This document shows positions 48,542 through 57,996 of a DNA stretch of 64,000 nt, piece after piece (position 1 is the first letter of the stretch; each line of letters starts with the position of its first letter). Below the pieces are notes generated by a model that saw only the letters and a list, made by a program, of their open reading frames with translations, did not search any database and was not told the origin of the DNA. Source of the DNA: Halobellus inordinatus (GTDB lineage Archaea; Halobacteriota; Halobacteria; Halobacteriales; Haloferacaceae); assembly GCF_024464655.1 (NCBI RefSeq), contig NZ_JANHAV010000002.1:1-64000 (forward strand), written 5' to 3'. The position numbers and the translations under genes were made by a program.

Positions 48542-49687
48542 TCACTTGCTGGCGAACTGCCGTTCCCACGCCTGCGTCCACTCACTCACGTTGTCTCGAA
48601 GGGCGTCGTACGTGAAAGTGACTGCTTCCGGCGGGGCCTGGGCGTACTCAGAGAACGACGCGGGGAGTTCCGCGGTCGTCGTCGCCGGGAACGCGACGTT
48701 CCGCTGGGCGATCTCGCCCTGCACGTCGGGCCGCAGCATAAAGTCGAGGAACGACCGCGCCAGCTCGGGAGTGTCCGTCCCCTCGAACAGCGCCATCCCC
48801 TCGGGATAGGCGTAGCCCTGGTCGTTCAGGAATCGGATCTGATGCTTCGCGAGGTCCTCGCCGGACCGCTGAGCGTACACCTGATCCGTCGAGTAGGAGA
48901 CGACCATCGGCGCTTCCTCGTTCGAGTAGGCCGTGTACGACGACGACCAGTCCGAGAGGATCCGGACGCCGTTGTCCTGGAGTTGCTTCCAGTAGTCGAG
49001 GTAGCCGTCTGCCCCCTTCGCTTTGATCGTGTGCAAGAGGAACGACTTGCCCGTCGCACTCGCCGTCGGATTCTGGGCGAGGAGGTCGCCCTCGTAGGCC
49101 GGATCGAGGAGTTCGTCGAACGTCTCCGGCGCGCTGTAGGCCCCGTTGTCGCCCAGCGTCTCGTTGTAGACGATACTGACGTAGCTCGTGTCGTAGGGGA
49201 TCGTGCGGCCCTTCGGATCGAACGACAGGGACTCTTTGACGTCGCCGCCTCGTGAGAGCCCGTTGACGGGCGTGAACAGTCCCTCGTCGAGCTGTTCGTC
49301 GATCCGGATGAGCATATCCACGTTGAGCCCGACGTAGACGTCGGCGTCGATGTCGACGCCCCGGAGTGCGCGCTCGATGAAGTAGTTGATCTCGCTGTCG
49401 GGCGTCGCATACCGGAGCGTCGCGTCGAACTCGGACTCGAACGTCTCTTTGATCGACGCGCCGGGGCTCGACGACGGTGCGTCGACGAACGGCCCGTACG
49501 TCGCGACGACGAGTTCGGGGACCTCGCCGCCTGCAGTTCCGGTCGCCGTCCCCGTCGACGTCTCGCTCGTGTCCTCGGTCGTGCCCTCAGTCGTCGTCTC
49601 CGTCGTGCCGCCGTCACCACCGGCGCAACCGGCCAGTCCGGCGATTCCGCCCGCACCAGCCGCCCGCAGGAACGCTCTCCGTTTCAT
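48542..49687 (-). CDS. Thiamine-type ABC transporter substrate-binding lipoprotein
   Basis: The protein has 381 residues. The N-terminus has a Tat motif (MKRRAFLRAAGAGG) and a lipobox (LAGC), then a Thr/Gly/Glu-rich linker to about 55. The mature part resembles ThiB: LVVATYGPFVDAPSSSPGASIKETFESEFDATLRY, DADVYVGLNVDMLIRIDEQ, IPYDTSYVSIVYNETL, and ILSDWSSSYTAYSNEEAPMVVSYSTDQVYAQ. Thiamine or a thiamine phosphate is the likely ligand; an iron or other ligand is less likely. It is first in the three-gene operon. The promoter carries a dyad-rich element. Confidence 0.88.
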   Translation of the reverse strand: MKRRAFLRAAGAGGIAGLAGCAGGDGGTTETTTEGTTEDTSETSTGTATGTAGGEVPELVVATYGPFVDAPSSSPGASIKETFESEFDATLRYATPDSEINYFIERALRGVDIDADVYVGLNVDMLIRIDEQLDEGLFTPVNGLSRGGDVKESLSFDPKGRTIPYDTSYVSIVYNETLGDNGAYSAPETFDELLDPAYEGDLLAQNPTASATGKSFLLHTIKAKGADGYLDYWKQLQDNGVRILSDWSSSYTAYSNEEAPMVVSYSTDQVYAQRSGEDLAKHQIRFLNDQGYAYPEGMALFEGTDTPELARSFLDFMLRPDVQGEIAQRNVAFPATTTAELPASFSEYAQAPPEAVTFTYDALRDNVSEWTQAWERQFASK

Positions 49688-49691
49688 TACT

Positions 49692-49719
49692 TGGTGATCA
49701 CACCCGGTGATATTTAACC
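49692..49719 (-). promoter_or_regulatory. Promoter of the thiamine-type ABC operon with repeat motifs
   Basis: The minus strand reads GGTTAAATATCACC as TATA box (49706-49719) about 25 nt before the start. GGTGAT occurs twice (49693 and 49706) and GTGATCAC is a perfect palindrome. These could bind a thiamine-responsive regulator. No TPP riboswitch consensus is visible in the short leader. Confidence 0.45.
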
Positions 49720-49797
49720 GTGGTGAAGCGGTCCCGATCGCTGCCGACCACGCCTGCCCGGAGCAACGCTCTTGTCACTTCGCCGTGAGACGCAGGC

Positions 49798-50931
49798 GTG
49801 TCACGACAGCGACGGTACACGCTCGGTGCGCTCTTCGTCCTCGCAGGCGCGGTCGCGGCCGTCCTCCTCGCGTCGGTGCTGAGCACTGTCTTTTTCGCGG
49901 TCACCGTCGCGTATCTGCTCTGGCCGGTCCGCCGCGAACTCGTCGCCCGCGGCCAGTCACGGCGCGTCGCGAGCGGCGGTGCGACCGCCGGTGCGTTCGT
50001 GATGACGCTCCTCGTGTTCGTCCCGCTCGCGGTCGTCGCGTACCTTCGGTTCGACTCGTTCGTGGACCTGATCGGCCTCCTTCCGGCCCAAATCGACGTC
50101 TCACTGCTCGGGTTCGAGTACGTGGTCACGCTAGAATCGGTCGCGACGCTCGTCGTCGGACTCGTCGAGCGCGCGGCGCGGCGCGCAGCCACGGCCGCGC
50201 CGGTTCTCTTGGTGAAAGTAACCCTGTTCGTGTTCCTGATCTACTCGCTGCTCTTTTACGGCGAAGACGCCCAGCGCGCGGCGCTCGCGCTCGTTCCGGC
50301 CGACTACCGCGACGCCGCGCGGTCGCTGAACCGCCGCGCGCGTGAGACGCTGTTCGCTATCTACGTGTTGCAGGCGGCGACCGCGATCGCGACGTTCGCC
50401 CTCGCGATCCCGGTGTTCTTCGCGCTCGGCTACGAGTCGGTCGTGACACTGTCGACCGTCGCTGCGGTCCTCCAGTTCGTTCCCATAATCGGCCCGAGCG
50501 TGCTTCTCGCGGGACTCGCGGCGTACCACGCCGCGCTCGGGGAACTCCTCCAGGCGGCGCTCGTCTTCTTCGTCGGCGGGTTCGTGATCGCGTGGCTCCC
50601 CGACGTCCTCGTCCGCCCGCGACTCGCCCGCGAGACGGCCGACATTCCGGGGAGTCTCTACTTCGTCGGGTTCTTCGGCGGCGTGCTCACCATCGGTCCG
50701 ATCGGCGTCGTCGCCGGCCCCCTCGCCGTCGGCCTGTTCGTCGAGTCGGCGGCGCTGCTCTCGACGGAACTGAACTCGGTCGACGACGCCGACCACGGCA
50801 CTCCGGAGTCGACAGCCAACCACGCCGATTCGGAGTCGACTGCTAACCGCGACCACGCGGCGTCGACCACCGACCACGACGACGCAGAGACCTCCTCCGA
50901 TGTGGATCAACAGAAACCAGACGACGAATAG
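49798..50931 (+). CDS. AI-2E family (PerM-like) transporter
   Basis: The protein has 377 residues with seven to eight hydrophobic segments. The family element VVTLSTVAAVLQFVPIIGPSVLLAGLAAYHAALGELLQAALVFFVGGFVIAWLPDVLVRPRL is clear, as is DIPGSLYFVGFFGGVLTIGPIGVVAGPLAVGLF. The acidic C-terminal tail (about 335-377) is Asp/His/Thr-rich. Family members act as permeases or ion antiporters; substrate unknown. It starts with GTG at 49798, and its start region is divergent from the binding-protein gene. It converges with the Hef gene, 24 nt apart. Confidence 0.88.
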   Translation: MSRQRRYTLGALFVLAGAVAAVLLASVLSTVFFAVTVAYLLWPVRRELVARGQSRRVASGGATAGAFVMTLLVFVPLAVVAYLRFDSFVDLIGLLPAQIDVSLLGFEYVVTLESVATLVVGLVERAARRAATAAPVLLVKVTLFVFLIYSLLFYGEDAQRAALALVPADYRDAARSLNRRARETLFAIYVLQAATAIATFALAIPVFFALGYESVVTLSTVAAVLQFVPIIGPSVLLAGLAAYHAALGELLQAALVFFVGGFVIAWLPDVLVRPRLARETADIPGSLYFVGFFGGVLTIGPIGVVAGPLAVGLFVESAALLSTELNSVDDADHGTPESTANHADSESTANRDHAASTTDHDDAETSSDVDQQKPDDE

Positions 50932-50955
50932 GAGCCGAATCACTGCCGCTCGCGA

Positions 50956-53607
50956 CTACTCGTAGTCGCTTCCGATGACTTCCCGGATGCGTTCGGCGGT
51001 CACCTCGCCGATCCCGCTAACCTCGGTGAGGTCGTCCTTGCGGGCCGTCATCACCGCCTCGACCGTTCCGAACTCTTTCAACAGCGACTGCGCGGTCACA
51101 GGGCCGATGTCCGCGATCGAGGAGACGACGTACTCCTGCTGCTCGGCCAGCGTCTTCGCGCTCTTCTCGCCGTGGACGCTCACCGTTCGCTCGCGTTCGG
51201 TCTGCTCGCGCTCGGCGATCGTGAGCAGCAGTTCGGCGGTGTCGTCCTCGTCGCGCGTCTGGAGCACGCTCACGTCGAAGTCGACCGCCAGCGAGGCGAG
51301 CGCACCCCGGATCGCGCCCGGATGGACGTTCCGCTCTTCGTAGAGACCTTCGCCTTCGATGATCAACACCGGGCGGGCGTACGCGCGGGCGAGGTCGCCG
51401 ATCTGCTCGAACAGCGAGCGGTCGCCGCCCAAGAGCGTATCGAGAAAGTCCGCGACGGACTTGCGCTCGACGGCGACCCGGTCCGAGAGCACGTAGTCGC
51501 CGACGGCCAGCGTCTCCAGTCGCGTGCGGACGCCATCGCGCTTCGAGAGGTCCTTCGCGATCGCGGCGTCGAGTTCCCGCTGGTCGACGACGATTTCGGT
51601 CTCCTCGTCGTCGCCGTCGGCAGTCGCGACGACGCCCGAATCGGCCGCCGCGTCACCGTCTTCGGCGTCGCCGTCCGCCCCGCTGCTCTCCTCGTCGACG
51701 TCGTCGTCCGCCTCGCTGCTCTCCTCGTCGACGTCGTCGTCCGCCTCGCTGCTCTCCTCGTCGACGTCGTCGTCCGCCTCGCTGCTCTCGTCTCCGGACT
51801 CGTCGTCCTGCGCCCGTTCGATCTCTTCGTCCGTCGGCCCGAAGTCGGTGAGACCGGCCTGTCCGTTCGACTGCGCGACCGACCCGGTGCTCGCTCCCGT
51901 GCCGCCCGTCGACTGCCCACCGCTTCCCGTGTCGTCTGCCTGGGCGTCGTCCGCCTGGGTGTCGCCGGAGCGTTCCGTGTCGGTCATCTCACCTGTGCTC
52001 CCACCGTCCCCTTCGCTGTCGTAGGCTTCGAGGTCTTGTTGCGGAGCGGTGAGTTCGGACTCGATGTCGCCGGCGAAGCCCTTCAGTTCGCGGAGCTCCG
52101 ATTCCATCTCCTTCTCGCGGCGCCGCGAGATCCAGAAGTAGGCCTCGTCGCGCGTGTCCTCGGCGAGGAGCACGACGACGCGGCCCTCTGCCTGCCGTCC
52201 GGTCCGCCCCTTCCGCTGGATGGACCGGATCGCCGTCGGCACCGGCTCGAAGAAGAGCACCAGATCCACCTCGGGGACGTCCAGTCCCTCCTCGGCGACG
52301 GAGGTCGAAACGAGGACCTCGAACTCCCCGTTCCGGAACGCGTCGAGCGTCTCCTGTTGCTCTTTCTGGGTCATTCCCTCGGAACTCTCCTTGTCGCCCT
52401 GGCCGACGAACCGGCGCACGTCGAACGACGCCGAGAGGAACTCCGTCAGCGCTTCGGCGGTGTCGCGCGACTCGGTGAAGACGATGACGCGCTCGCCCTC
52501 CTCGATGCCGAGCGTCTGCGCCAGCAGGATCCGTGCCCGCGAGAACTTCGGGTGCGTGCCGTCGAACGACTCCGCGAGCCGCATCGCCTCGCGCACTTTC
52601 GGCTCGGCGACGAGCCGCTGGCTCGCCTTCGACGCCCCTGAAGAGCGCGCGGCGTTGCGCTGGCGTTCGAAGTATCTGCGAACGGATTCGACCGACTGGG
52701 TCTCGACGAGTTCGACCGCCCGCCGGAGCTTCATCACCTCCGCGTGCGTCGACATCCCCTTGTAGCCCTCCGATTTGTCGGCGTTCATCAACTCCTGCAG
52801 TTTCCCGCGCATCCGGTTCAGTTGCTTCTGGGAGACGTCGGGCTGGGTGGTGTTCGTCACGCCCAGTGACTTCAGTTTCTGAAGTCGGTCTTTGATCACC
52901 TCGTTCAGCGCGTCCCGAATCTGCAGGATCTCCTCGGGGAGTTCGATTCGCTCCCACTCGACCGACGTATCGTGGGTGTACTCGTCGACGTCGGCGTCGT
53001 CTTCGGTCATCACCTCGACTTCGCTGAGCCCGAGATTCTGACACACCTCCAGGATGGCCTCCTTGTCGCCGCCCGGGGAGGCGCTCATCCCCGTCACGAG
53101 CGGGTTCTCTGCGTCCTCGTGGTATCGCTCGGCGATGTAGACGTACGCGTAGTCGCCGCTCGCGCGGTGACACTCGTCGAACGTGAGGTGAGAGACGGTC
53201 GACAAGGAGATGCGACTCCCGACCAGGTCGTTCTCGACGACCTGCGGGGTCGCGACGACGATCCGCGCGTCCTCCCAGCGCTCGGCTCTGTCTTCCGGTC
53301 GGATCTCACCGGTGAAGACGACGATCTCCTCGTCGGGAATCTCTAGCGCCTCGCGATAAAACTCCGCGTGCTGCTGGACCAGCGGCTTCGTCGGCGCGAG
53401 AAATAGCGCCTTACCGCCGATGTCGTCGAGCCGATCGGCCGTCACGAGCAGGCTCACGGTCGTCTTTCCTAACCCGGTCGGAAGACAGACGAGCGTGTGC
53501 GACTCGCGTGCGGCGCTCGCGAGGCGCATCTGATAGAGCCGCCGCTCGATGAAGTCAGGACTCAGGAGGGGATGGTCCACGTACGCGGGGTCGTCGGTGG
53601 CCGCCAT
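50956..53607 (-). CDS. hef: Hef-type helicase-nuclease
   Basis: The protein has 883 residues. An SF2 helicase forms the first half: Walker A LPTGLGKTTVS (42-52), the DECH box HLTFDECHRASGDYAYVYI, motif III TGMSASPGGD, and motif VI AIRSIQRKGRTGRQAEG. An acidic linker (about 590-660) with a tandem DDDVDEESSEA repeat follows. The C-terminal XPF-family nuclease has VERKSVADFLDTLLGG (ERKxxxD, near 715) and a double helix-hairpin-helix (DIGPVTAQSLLKEFGTVEAV ... VSGIGEVTAERIREVIG). Hef acts on stalled forks and branched DNA, the archaeal counterpart of FANCM. The ATG at 53607 begins MAATDDPAYVDHPLL; residues before it are shadow. Confidence 0.96.
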   Translation of the reverse strand: MAATDDPAYVDHPLLSPDFIERRLYQMRLASAARESHTLVCLPTGLGKTTVSLLVTADRLDDIGGKALFLAPTKPLVQQHAEFYREALEIPDEEIVVFTGEIRPEDRAERWEDARIVVATPQVVENDLVGSRISLSTVSHLTFDECHRASGDYAYVYIAERYHEDAENPLVTGMSASPGGDKEAILEVCQNLGLSEVEVMTEDDADVDEYTHDTSVEWERIELPEEILQIRDALNEVIKDRLQKLKSLGVTNTTQPDVSQKQLNRMRGKLQELMNADKSEGYKGMSTHAEVMKLRRAVELVETQSVESVRRYFERQRNAARSSGASKASQRLVAEPKVREAMRLAESFDGTHPKFSRARILLAQTLGIEEGERVIVFTESRDTAEALTEFLSASFDVRRFVGQGDKESSEGMTQKEQQETLDAFRNGEFEVLVSTSVAEEGLDVPEVDLVLFFEPVPTAIRSIQRKGRTGRQAEGRVVVLLAEDTRDEAYFWISRRREKEMESELRELKGFAGDIESELTAPQQDLEAYDSEGDGGSTGEMTDTERSGDTQADDAQADDTGSGGQSTGGTGASTGSVAQSNGQAGLTDFGPTDEEIERAQDDESGDESSEADDDVDEESSEADDDVDEESSEADDDVDEESSGADGDAEDGDAAADSGVVATADGDDEETEIVVDQRELDAAIAKDLSKRDGVRTRLETLAVGDYVLSDRVAVERKSVADFLDTLLGGDRSLFEQIGDLARAYARPVLIIEGEGLYEERNVHPGAIRGALASLAVDFDVSVLQTRDEDDTAELLLTIAEREQTERERTVSVHGEKSAKTLAEQQEYVVSSIADIGPVTAQSLLKEFGTVEAVMTARKDDLTEVSGIGEVTAERIREVIGSDYE
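51681..51791. repeat. 33-bp tandem repeat inside hef
   Basis: Three full copies and a partial copy of a 33-bp unit containing GCTGCTCTCCTCGTCGACG encode an acidic 11-residue repeat (ESSEADDDVDE) in the Hef linker. Repeat number likely varies between strains. It keeps the helicase and nuclease domains flexibly joined. Confidence 0.95.
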
Positions 53608-53809
53608 CACGCTCGATTGGGCGTCGTCGCTGTTAAGGGTTCGCCGACGACGGTGAAAGTGAAACAAGGCGCGTACGGTCCCCTGACGGGGACGCAGGCG
53701 AAACAGGAACTGCGTCCGACCGCGAGCGTTCCTGACTGCCGAACGTGACTCCGTGATCGTCGTCGACAGTCCGGGTTCCGATCTCCCTCACGCAGTCGCG
53801 CCGACAGTT

Positions 53810-53986
53810 TTATCGGTTCCGTTCGGGATCCGCGCCGAACTCCGACCCGAGCGCATCCAGTGCCTCCACGCCGTAGGCCTCCGAGCCTGCGCTCGCGTCT
53901 TCGAGGTCCTCGACGGAGTCCGGCAGCGACGCGCCGATCAGCTCTGCCCACTCCGAGAGGTTCTGACTGTGACTTCGGTGGCTCAT
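53810..53986 (-). CDS. Small 58-residue acidic protein
   Basis: The ATG at 53986 opens MSHRSHSQNLSEWAELIGAS and continues LPDSVEDLEDASAGSEAYGV then EALDALGSEFGADPERNR before TAA. Codon use is the strongly GC-biased haloarchaeal type and the residues are acidic and helical. A TATA-like GAGTTTTACGACC lies about 25 nt upstream, consistent with a leaderless transcript. Without it the 523-nt gap between hef and the ferredoxin would be unusually empty. No family is recognised. Confidence 0.55.
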   Translation of the reverse strand: MSHRSHSQNLSEWAELIGASLPDSVEDLEDASAGSEAYGVEALDALGSEFGADPERNR

Positions 53987-54130
53987 ACTTTTGCCTCGGT
54001 CGTAAAACTCTCTACCGACGTATATAATGATTGTGCTGGATCTCTGCGGATGACAGCCGCCCCGAAAATATCCGTCTCTGCGACGGCGACACGGCCGTCG
54101 ACGGGACCTGCCGAATCGACGGGCGCGGCG

Positions 54131-54370
54131 TTAGACGACCTGTTCGCCGTCGTCGTACAGTTCGATCGCGTCTACGGGACACGCCCGCGCGGCGAACTCC
54201 GCGTCGAGTTCGGCGCCGTCGGGAACCTCTAGCTCGAAAATGTCCTCTTCGACCTCGGTCGCTCCGTCGAGGTCGGCCTTCCCCGCGTCGAGATTCTTCT
54301 CGAAGGCGTCCCACTCGTCGACACACTGGAACATCCCGATGCAGGTCTCACGATCGTAGCGGATCTTCAT
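54131..54370 (-). CDS. Small ferredoxin, probably [3Fe-4S] or [4Fe-4S]
   Basis: The protein has 79 residues: MKIRYDRETCIGMFQCVDEWDAF ... EFAARACPVDAIELYDDGEQ. The cluster ligands are C10 and C16 (C-I-G-M-F-Q-C, the middle Cys replaced by Met as in [3Fe-4S] forms) and the distal CPVDAI. It resembles single-cluster ferredoxins such as those serving cytochrome P450s. The ATG at 54370 is used because it opens the domain; the frame is open 27 codons further without family resemblance. It is divergent from hel308. Confidence 0.85.
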   Translation of the reverse strand: MKIRYDRETCIGMFQCVDEWDAFEKNLDAGKADLDGATEVEEDIFELEVPDGAELDAEFAARACPVDAIELYDDGEQVV

Positions 54371-54502
54371 ACCCGCCGTTCGGTGACCGGCAACATATCG
54401 TTGGCGACGTTGGTGCGGTCGCGACGGGACCCTACGATGACTACCCGCCACGCACGCCGCGTCTCCGACGGTTTAAACGGGAGGACGGCGTAGCCTGGCC
54501 CA

Positions 54503-57109
54503 ATGCAACCGGAGGAGGTGCCCGAACTGCCCGAGGAGGTCGCGGCCCACCTGCGCGAGGAGGGAATCGAGGAACTCTACCCTCCGCAGCGCGCGGCCGT
54601 CGAGGCGGGCGTCACCCGCGGCGACAGCCTCGTCGCCTCGGTCCCGACCGCCTCGGGGAAGACGCTCGTCGCCGAACTCGCGATGCTGTCCAGCGTCGCG
54701 CGCGGCGTCTCCAGGTCACGCTCGGATGGCTCGGAAGCACCGCCCAGCGGTTCGTCCGGCGGCAAGGCGCTGTATATCGTTCCGCTCCGAGCGCTCGCCT
54801 CCGAAAAGAAGGCCGAGTTCGAGCGCTGGGAGGAGTACGGGTTCGACGTCGGCGTCTCGACGGGCAACTACGAGTCCGACGGCGAGTGGCTCGCGTCCCA
54901 GGATATCGTCGTCGCGACCTCCGAGAAGGTCGACTCGCTCGTCCGAAACGGCGCGGCGTGGATCGACGACTTGACCTGTGTCGTCGCGGACGAGGTCCAC
55001 CTCGTCGACGACGCGCACCGCGGCCCGACGCTGGAAGTCACGCTCGGGAAGTTGCGGACGCTCAACCCCGGACTGCAGGTCGTCGCGCTCTCGGCGACGG
55101 TCGGGAACGCGGACGTCGTCGCCGAGTGGCTCGACGCCGAACTCGTCGAGTCCACCTGGCGACCCATCGACCTGCGGATGGGCGTCCACTACGGAAACGC
55201 GGTCACGTTCGACGACGGCAGCCAGCGCGAGGTCCCGGTCGAATCCGGCGGCCGCCCGACAGCAGCGCTCGTCGCAGACGCGCTCGCCGGCGACGACGAC
55301 GGCGATCAGGGCTCCTCGCTCGTGTTCGTGAACTCCCGGCGCAACGCCGAGGCGTCCGCAAAGCGCCTCCGCGACGTCACCGCCGACCACCTCGCTGACG
55401 ACGAGCGCGGCCGACTCGCCGAACTGGCTGCCGAGATCAGAGACGTCTCGGACGCCGAGACGAGCGATACGCTGGCCGACTGCGTCGCGAAGGGCGCGGC
55501 GTTCCACCACGCCGGCCTCGCGCCCGAGCACCGCTCGCTCGTCGAGGAGGCGTTCCGCGACCGACTCGTCAAGTGCGTGTCGGCGACGCCGACGCTCGCC
55601 GCGGGCGTCAACACGCCGAGCCGCCGGGTGATCGTCCGCGACTGGCGGCGCTACGACGGCGAGTACGGCGGGATGAAGCCGCTCGACGTGCTCGAAGTCC
55701 ACCAGATGATGGGCCGCGCCGGCCGGCCCGGTCTCGATCCCTACGGCGAGGCCGTACTACTCGCGAAGAACTCCGAGACGCGCGATGAACTGTTCGAGCG
55801 GTACATCTGGGCCGACCCCGAGCCCGTTCGCTCGAAACTGGCCGCCGAACCGGCGCTCCGGACGCACGTCCTCGCCACTGTCGCCTCCGGGTTCGCGCAC
55901 ACGCGAGAGGAACTCCTCGACTTTCTGGATCGGACGCTGTACGCGACCCAGGCGGACGACTCCGGCCGCTTGGAGACCGTCACCGACGACGTGCTCGCGT
56001 ACCTCGAACGCAACGACTTCATCGAGCGCGAGGACGGATCGCTCACGGCTACGAGCGTCGGACACACCGTCTCCAGACTCTACCTCGATCCGATGACCGC
56101 CGCCGAGATCATCGACGGCCTGGAGTGGGGCGAAAAGCACCGTGAGGAGATGGTTCGCGCGCTCGCCGGCGACGCCGCGGACGCGACTCCTGCCCGCGAC
56201 GCCGCCGACGGGACGCAGACGGGCTCCGACCCCGAGTCCGCCGGCTTCCAGCGGGCCAGCGAGTTGCAGTCGGGATCGTCGTCAGACGACTCCGACGGCG
56301 CGGCGGATGCGTCCACCGCCGACGCCGACGAGGCCGAGACGGGCGCCGACGGGGACGCTACGGCGTCGTCGGAGCAACCCACCTATCCGACCGCGCTCGG
56401 GCTCTTTCACCTCGTCTCGCGAACGCCGGATATGTATCAACTCTACCTCAAGTCCGGCGACCGCGAGACGTTCACCGAGGTCTGTTACGGACGCGAACCG
56501 GAACTGCTCGGCCGCACCCCCTCGGAGTACGAGGACGTCCGCTTCGAGGAGTGGCTCTCGGCGCTGAAGACGGCGACGCTGCTGGAAGACTGGGCGAACG
56601 AAGTCGACGAGGACCGGATCACGGAGCGCTACGGCGTCGGCCCGGGTGACATCCGCGGGAAGGTCGAAACTGCCGAGTGGCTGCTCGGCGCGGCCGAACA
56701 GCTCGCGGGCGAACTCGAACTCCCCGCCGTGCCCGTCCGCGAGGCGAAAAAGCGCGTCGAGTACGGCGTCCGCGACGAACTGCTGGATCTCGCCGGCATC
56801 CGAAACGTCGGCCGCAAACGCGCGCGACGCCTCTACGAGGCCGGCATCGAAACGCGCGCGGACCTTCGTGAGGCCGACAAATCGACCGTCCTCCGCGCGC
56901 TGCGCGGGCGACGCAAGACCGCCGAGCGGATCTTAGAGAACGTCGGTCGCAAGGACCCCTCGATGGAGGACGTCGCGAGCGGAGACTCGGGAAGCGAGTC
57001 GACTGGGGAACCACCGGATCGCACGGGGTCCGCACCTACGAACCGACCACAGAGCGAAAGCAGCGACGCCGACCCCGAAGAGCAGGCCAGCCTGGGTGAT
57101 TTCGGATGA
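54503..57109 (+). CDS. hel308: DNA helicase Hel308
   Basis: The protein has 868 residues. Motif I is [15 protein letters not shown] (46-60), motif Ia [18 protein letters not shown], motif [17 protein letters not shown], motif [19 protein letters not shown], motif [23 protein letters not shown] and motif [21 protein letters not shown]. The winged helix and ratchet domain ([20 protein letters not shown]) follow. The C-terminal HhH is [26 protein letters not shown]. An acidic Ala/Asp insert (about 553-625) is a haloarchaeal addition. It unwinds forked DNA with lagging-strand preference. Its stop overlaps the next gene by four bases. Confidence 0.96.
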   Translation: MQPEEVPELPEEVAAHLREEGIEELYPPQRAAVEAGVTRGDSLVASVPTASGKTLVAELAMLSSVARGVSRSRSDGSEAPPSGSSGGKALYIVPLRALASEKKAEFERWEEYGFDVGVSTGNYESDGEWLASQDIVVATSEKVDSLVRNGAAWIDDLTCVVADEVHLVDDAHRGPTLEVTLGKLRTLNPGLQVVALSATVGNADVVAEWLDAELVESTWRPIDLRMGVHYGNAVTFDDGSQREVPVESGGRPTAALVADALAGDDDGDQGSSLVFVNSRRNAEASAKRLRDVTADHLADDERGRLAELAAEIRDVSDAETSDTLADCVAKGAAFHHAGLAPEHRSLVEEAFRDRLVKCVSATPTLAAGVNTPSRRVIVRDWRRYDGEYGGMKPLDVLEVHQMMGRAGRPGLDPYGEAVLLAKNSETRDELFERYIWADPEPVRSKLAAEPALRTHVLATVASGFAHTREELLDFLDRTLYATQADDSGRLETVTDDVLAYLERNDFIEREDGSLTATSVGHTVSRLYLDPMTAAEIIDGLEWGEKHREEMVRALAGDAADATPARDAADGTQTGSDPESAGFQRASELQSGSSSDDSDGAADASTADADEAETGADGDATASSEQPTYPTALGLFHLVSRTPDMYQLYLKSGDRETFTEVCYGREPELLGRTPSEYEDVRFEEWLSALKTATLLEDWANEVDEDRITERYGVGPGDIRGKVETAEWLLGAAEQLAGELELPAVPVREAKKRVEYGVRDELLDLAGIRNVGRKRARRLYEAGIETRADLREADKSTVLRALRGRRKTAERILENVGRKDPSMEDVASGDSGSESTGEPPDRTGSAPTNRPQSESSDADPEEQASLGDFG

Positions 57110-57600
57110 TGCTCCTCGAAGGAACGGTCGAGGTGGACGACGTCGACACGTTCGTCGCCGAGATCGGTGAGATTTCTGCGGAGACGGGCGCGACGATCCA
57201 GGCGTTCGACGCGCGGTACGTCGTGAGCGAGCGGCACCTCGAACGCGCCGTCGAGTTGGCCGACCGTGCCATCGAGCGCGGCGAGAACGTCGCTCGCGAC
57301 CGCGCCGTCGAGATTCTCCTGTACGCGGCCGGTCGCCGCCAGATCACCGAGGCGCTCGAACTCGGCGTCTCACCGGGCGAAAACCGCGTCGTCGTCCTCG
57401 TCGACGGCGGCGACGAAACCGACGCGGCAGCGACTGTTCGCTCTCGCGTCCTCGACGCGGGAACGCCGACGCTCGGCGACTACGACTCCGGACGCGTGTG
57501 CGAGTATTTCGACGTCAGCGACGCCGAACTCGACGTCGTCGACGGCGACCTCGAACTCCTGGTGCTCGAACGCGTCGCGCTGCTGGTCGTCGAGAAGTAA
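57106..57600 (+). CDS. cgi121: KEOPS complex subunit Cgi121
   Basis: The protein has 164 residues. The fold is that of Cgi121: an N-terminal strand-rich segment ([99 protein letters not shown]). In KEOPS it binds Bud32 and the tRNA 3' end during t6A modification. The start codon overlaps the hel308 stop (ATGA), so both are coupled, a gene order seen widely in Euryarchaeota. A second ATG follows immediately. Confidence 0.92.
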   Translation: MMLLEGTVEVDDVDTFVAEIGEISAETGATIQAFDARYVVSERHLERAVELADRAIERGENVARDRAVEILLYAAGRRQITEALELGVSPGENRVVVLVDGGDETDAAATVRSRVLDAGTPTLGDYDSGRVCEYFDVSDAELDVVDGDLELLVLERVALLVVEK

Positions 57601-57648
57601 GTCGGGCTTTCGCAGGCGCGGCGACCCACGATCGACGTGAACCGTTCG

Positions 57649-57674
57649 CAACCCCTCCATTTCGGGTGGAAAAG
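57649..57674 (-). other. Isolated ORB-like box
   Basis: The minus strand reads TTTTCCACCCGAAATGGAGG then GGTTG, close to the boxes at oriC and with the CACCCGAAA form seen at 37161/37220 and 39397. It lies in the 251-nt gap after cgi121, about 18 kb from the origin. It could be a chance match, a regulatory site or a dispersed Orc-binding site. Confidence 0.5.
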
Positions 57675-57851
57675 TTTTCCGTAGCCTTCGGAACTGTTCG
57701 GCATTCGTTCCCGCGAGACGATCGAGGTCCCCGACGACTACGATTCGTCGTCGCAGAGTCCTATCGCGGTGAGCGATAGCGGATTCGGAGGCTGACTCGG
57801 GACGTGTCCCAGACCCGCCGCTCGGGATCGTAACGCCGTGAGAAGTTCGAG

Positions 57852-57924
57852 TAGTCCCACCAGGATTCGAACCTGGGTCGAAGCCCCCAGAAGGCTTCAG
57901 GATTGGCCACTACCCCATGGGACT
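57852..57924 (-). tRNA. tRNA-Gln (anticodon CTG)
   Basis: On the minus strand the 73-nt sequence starts AGTCCCATGGGGTAGTGG. The acceptor stem AGTCCCA pairs with TGGGACT. The D-arm has GGTAGTGGCC. The anticodon arm AAGCC-TTCTGGG-GGCTT puts CTG at positions 34-36. The T-arm has GGTTCGAATCC. The discriminator is A. No intron and no encoded CCA are seen. CTG reads CAG, the dominant Gln codon in GC-rich genomes. Confidence 0.97.
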
Positions 57925-57996
57925 GCATCGACGCCGACGCCGACCGTCGACTGTGTGCCCGTTTGTTGCCCGTGGCTCCATATGAGTGTTGCGAAG

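Noticed and set aside
49688-49797. TPP riboswitch in front of the thiamine-type ABC operon
   Set aside because: The leader is too short and lacks the CTGAGA/ACCTGA signature; a protein operator at the promoter is more likely.
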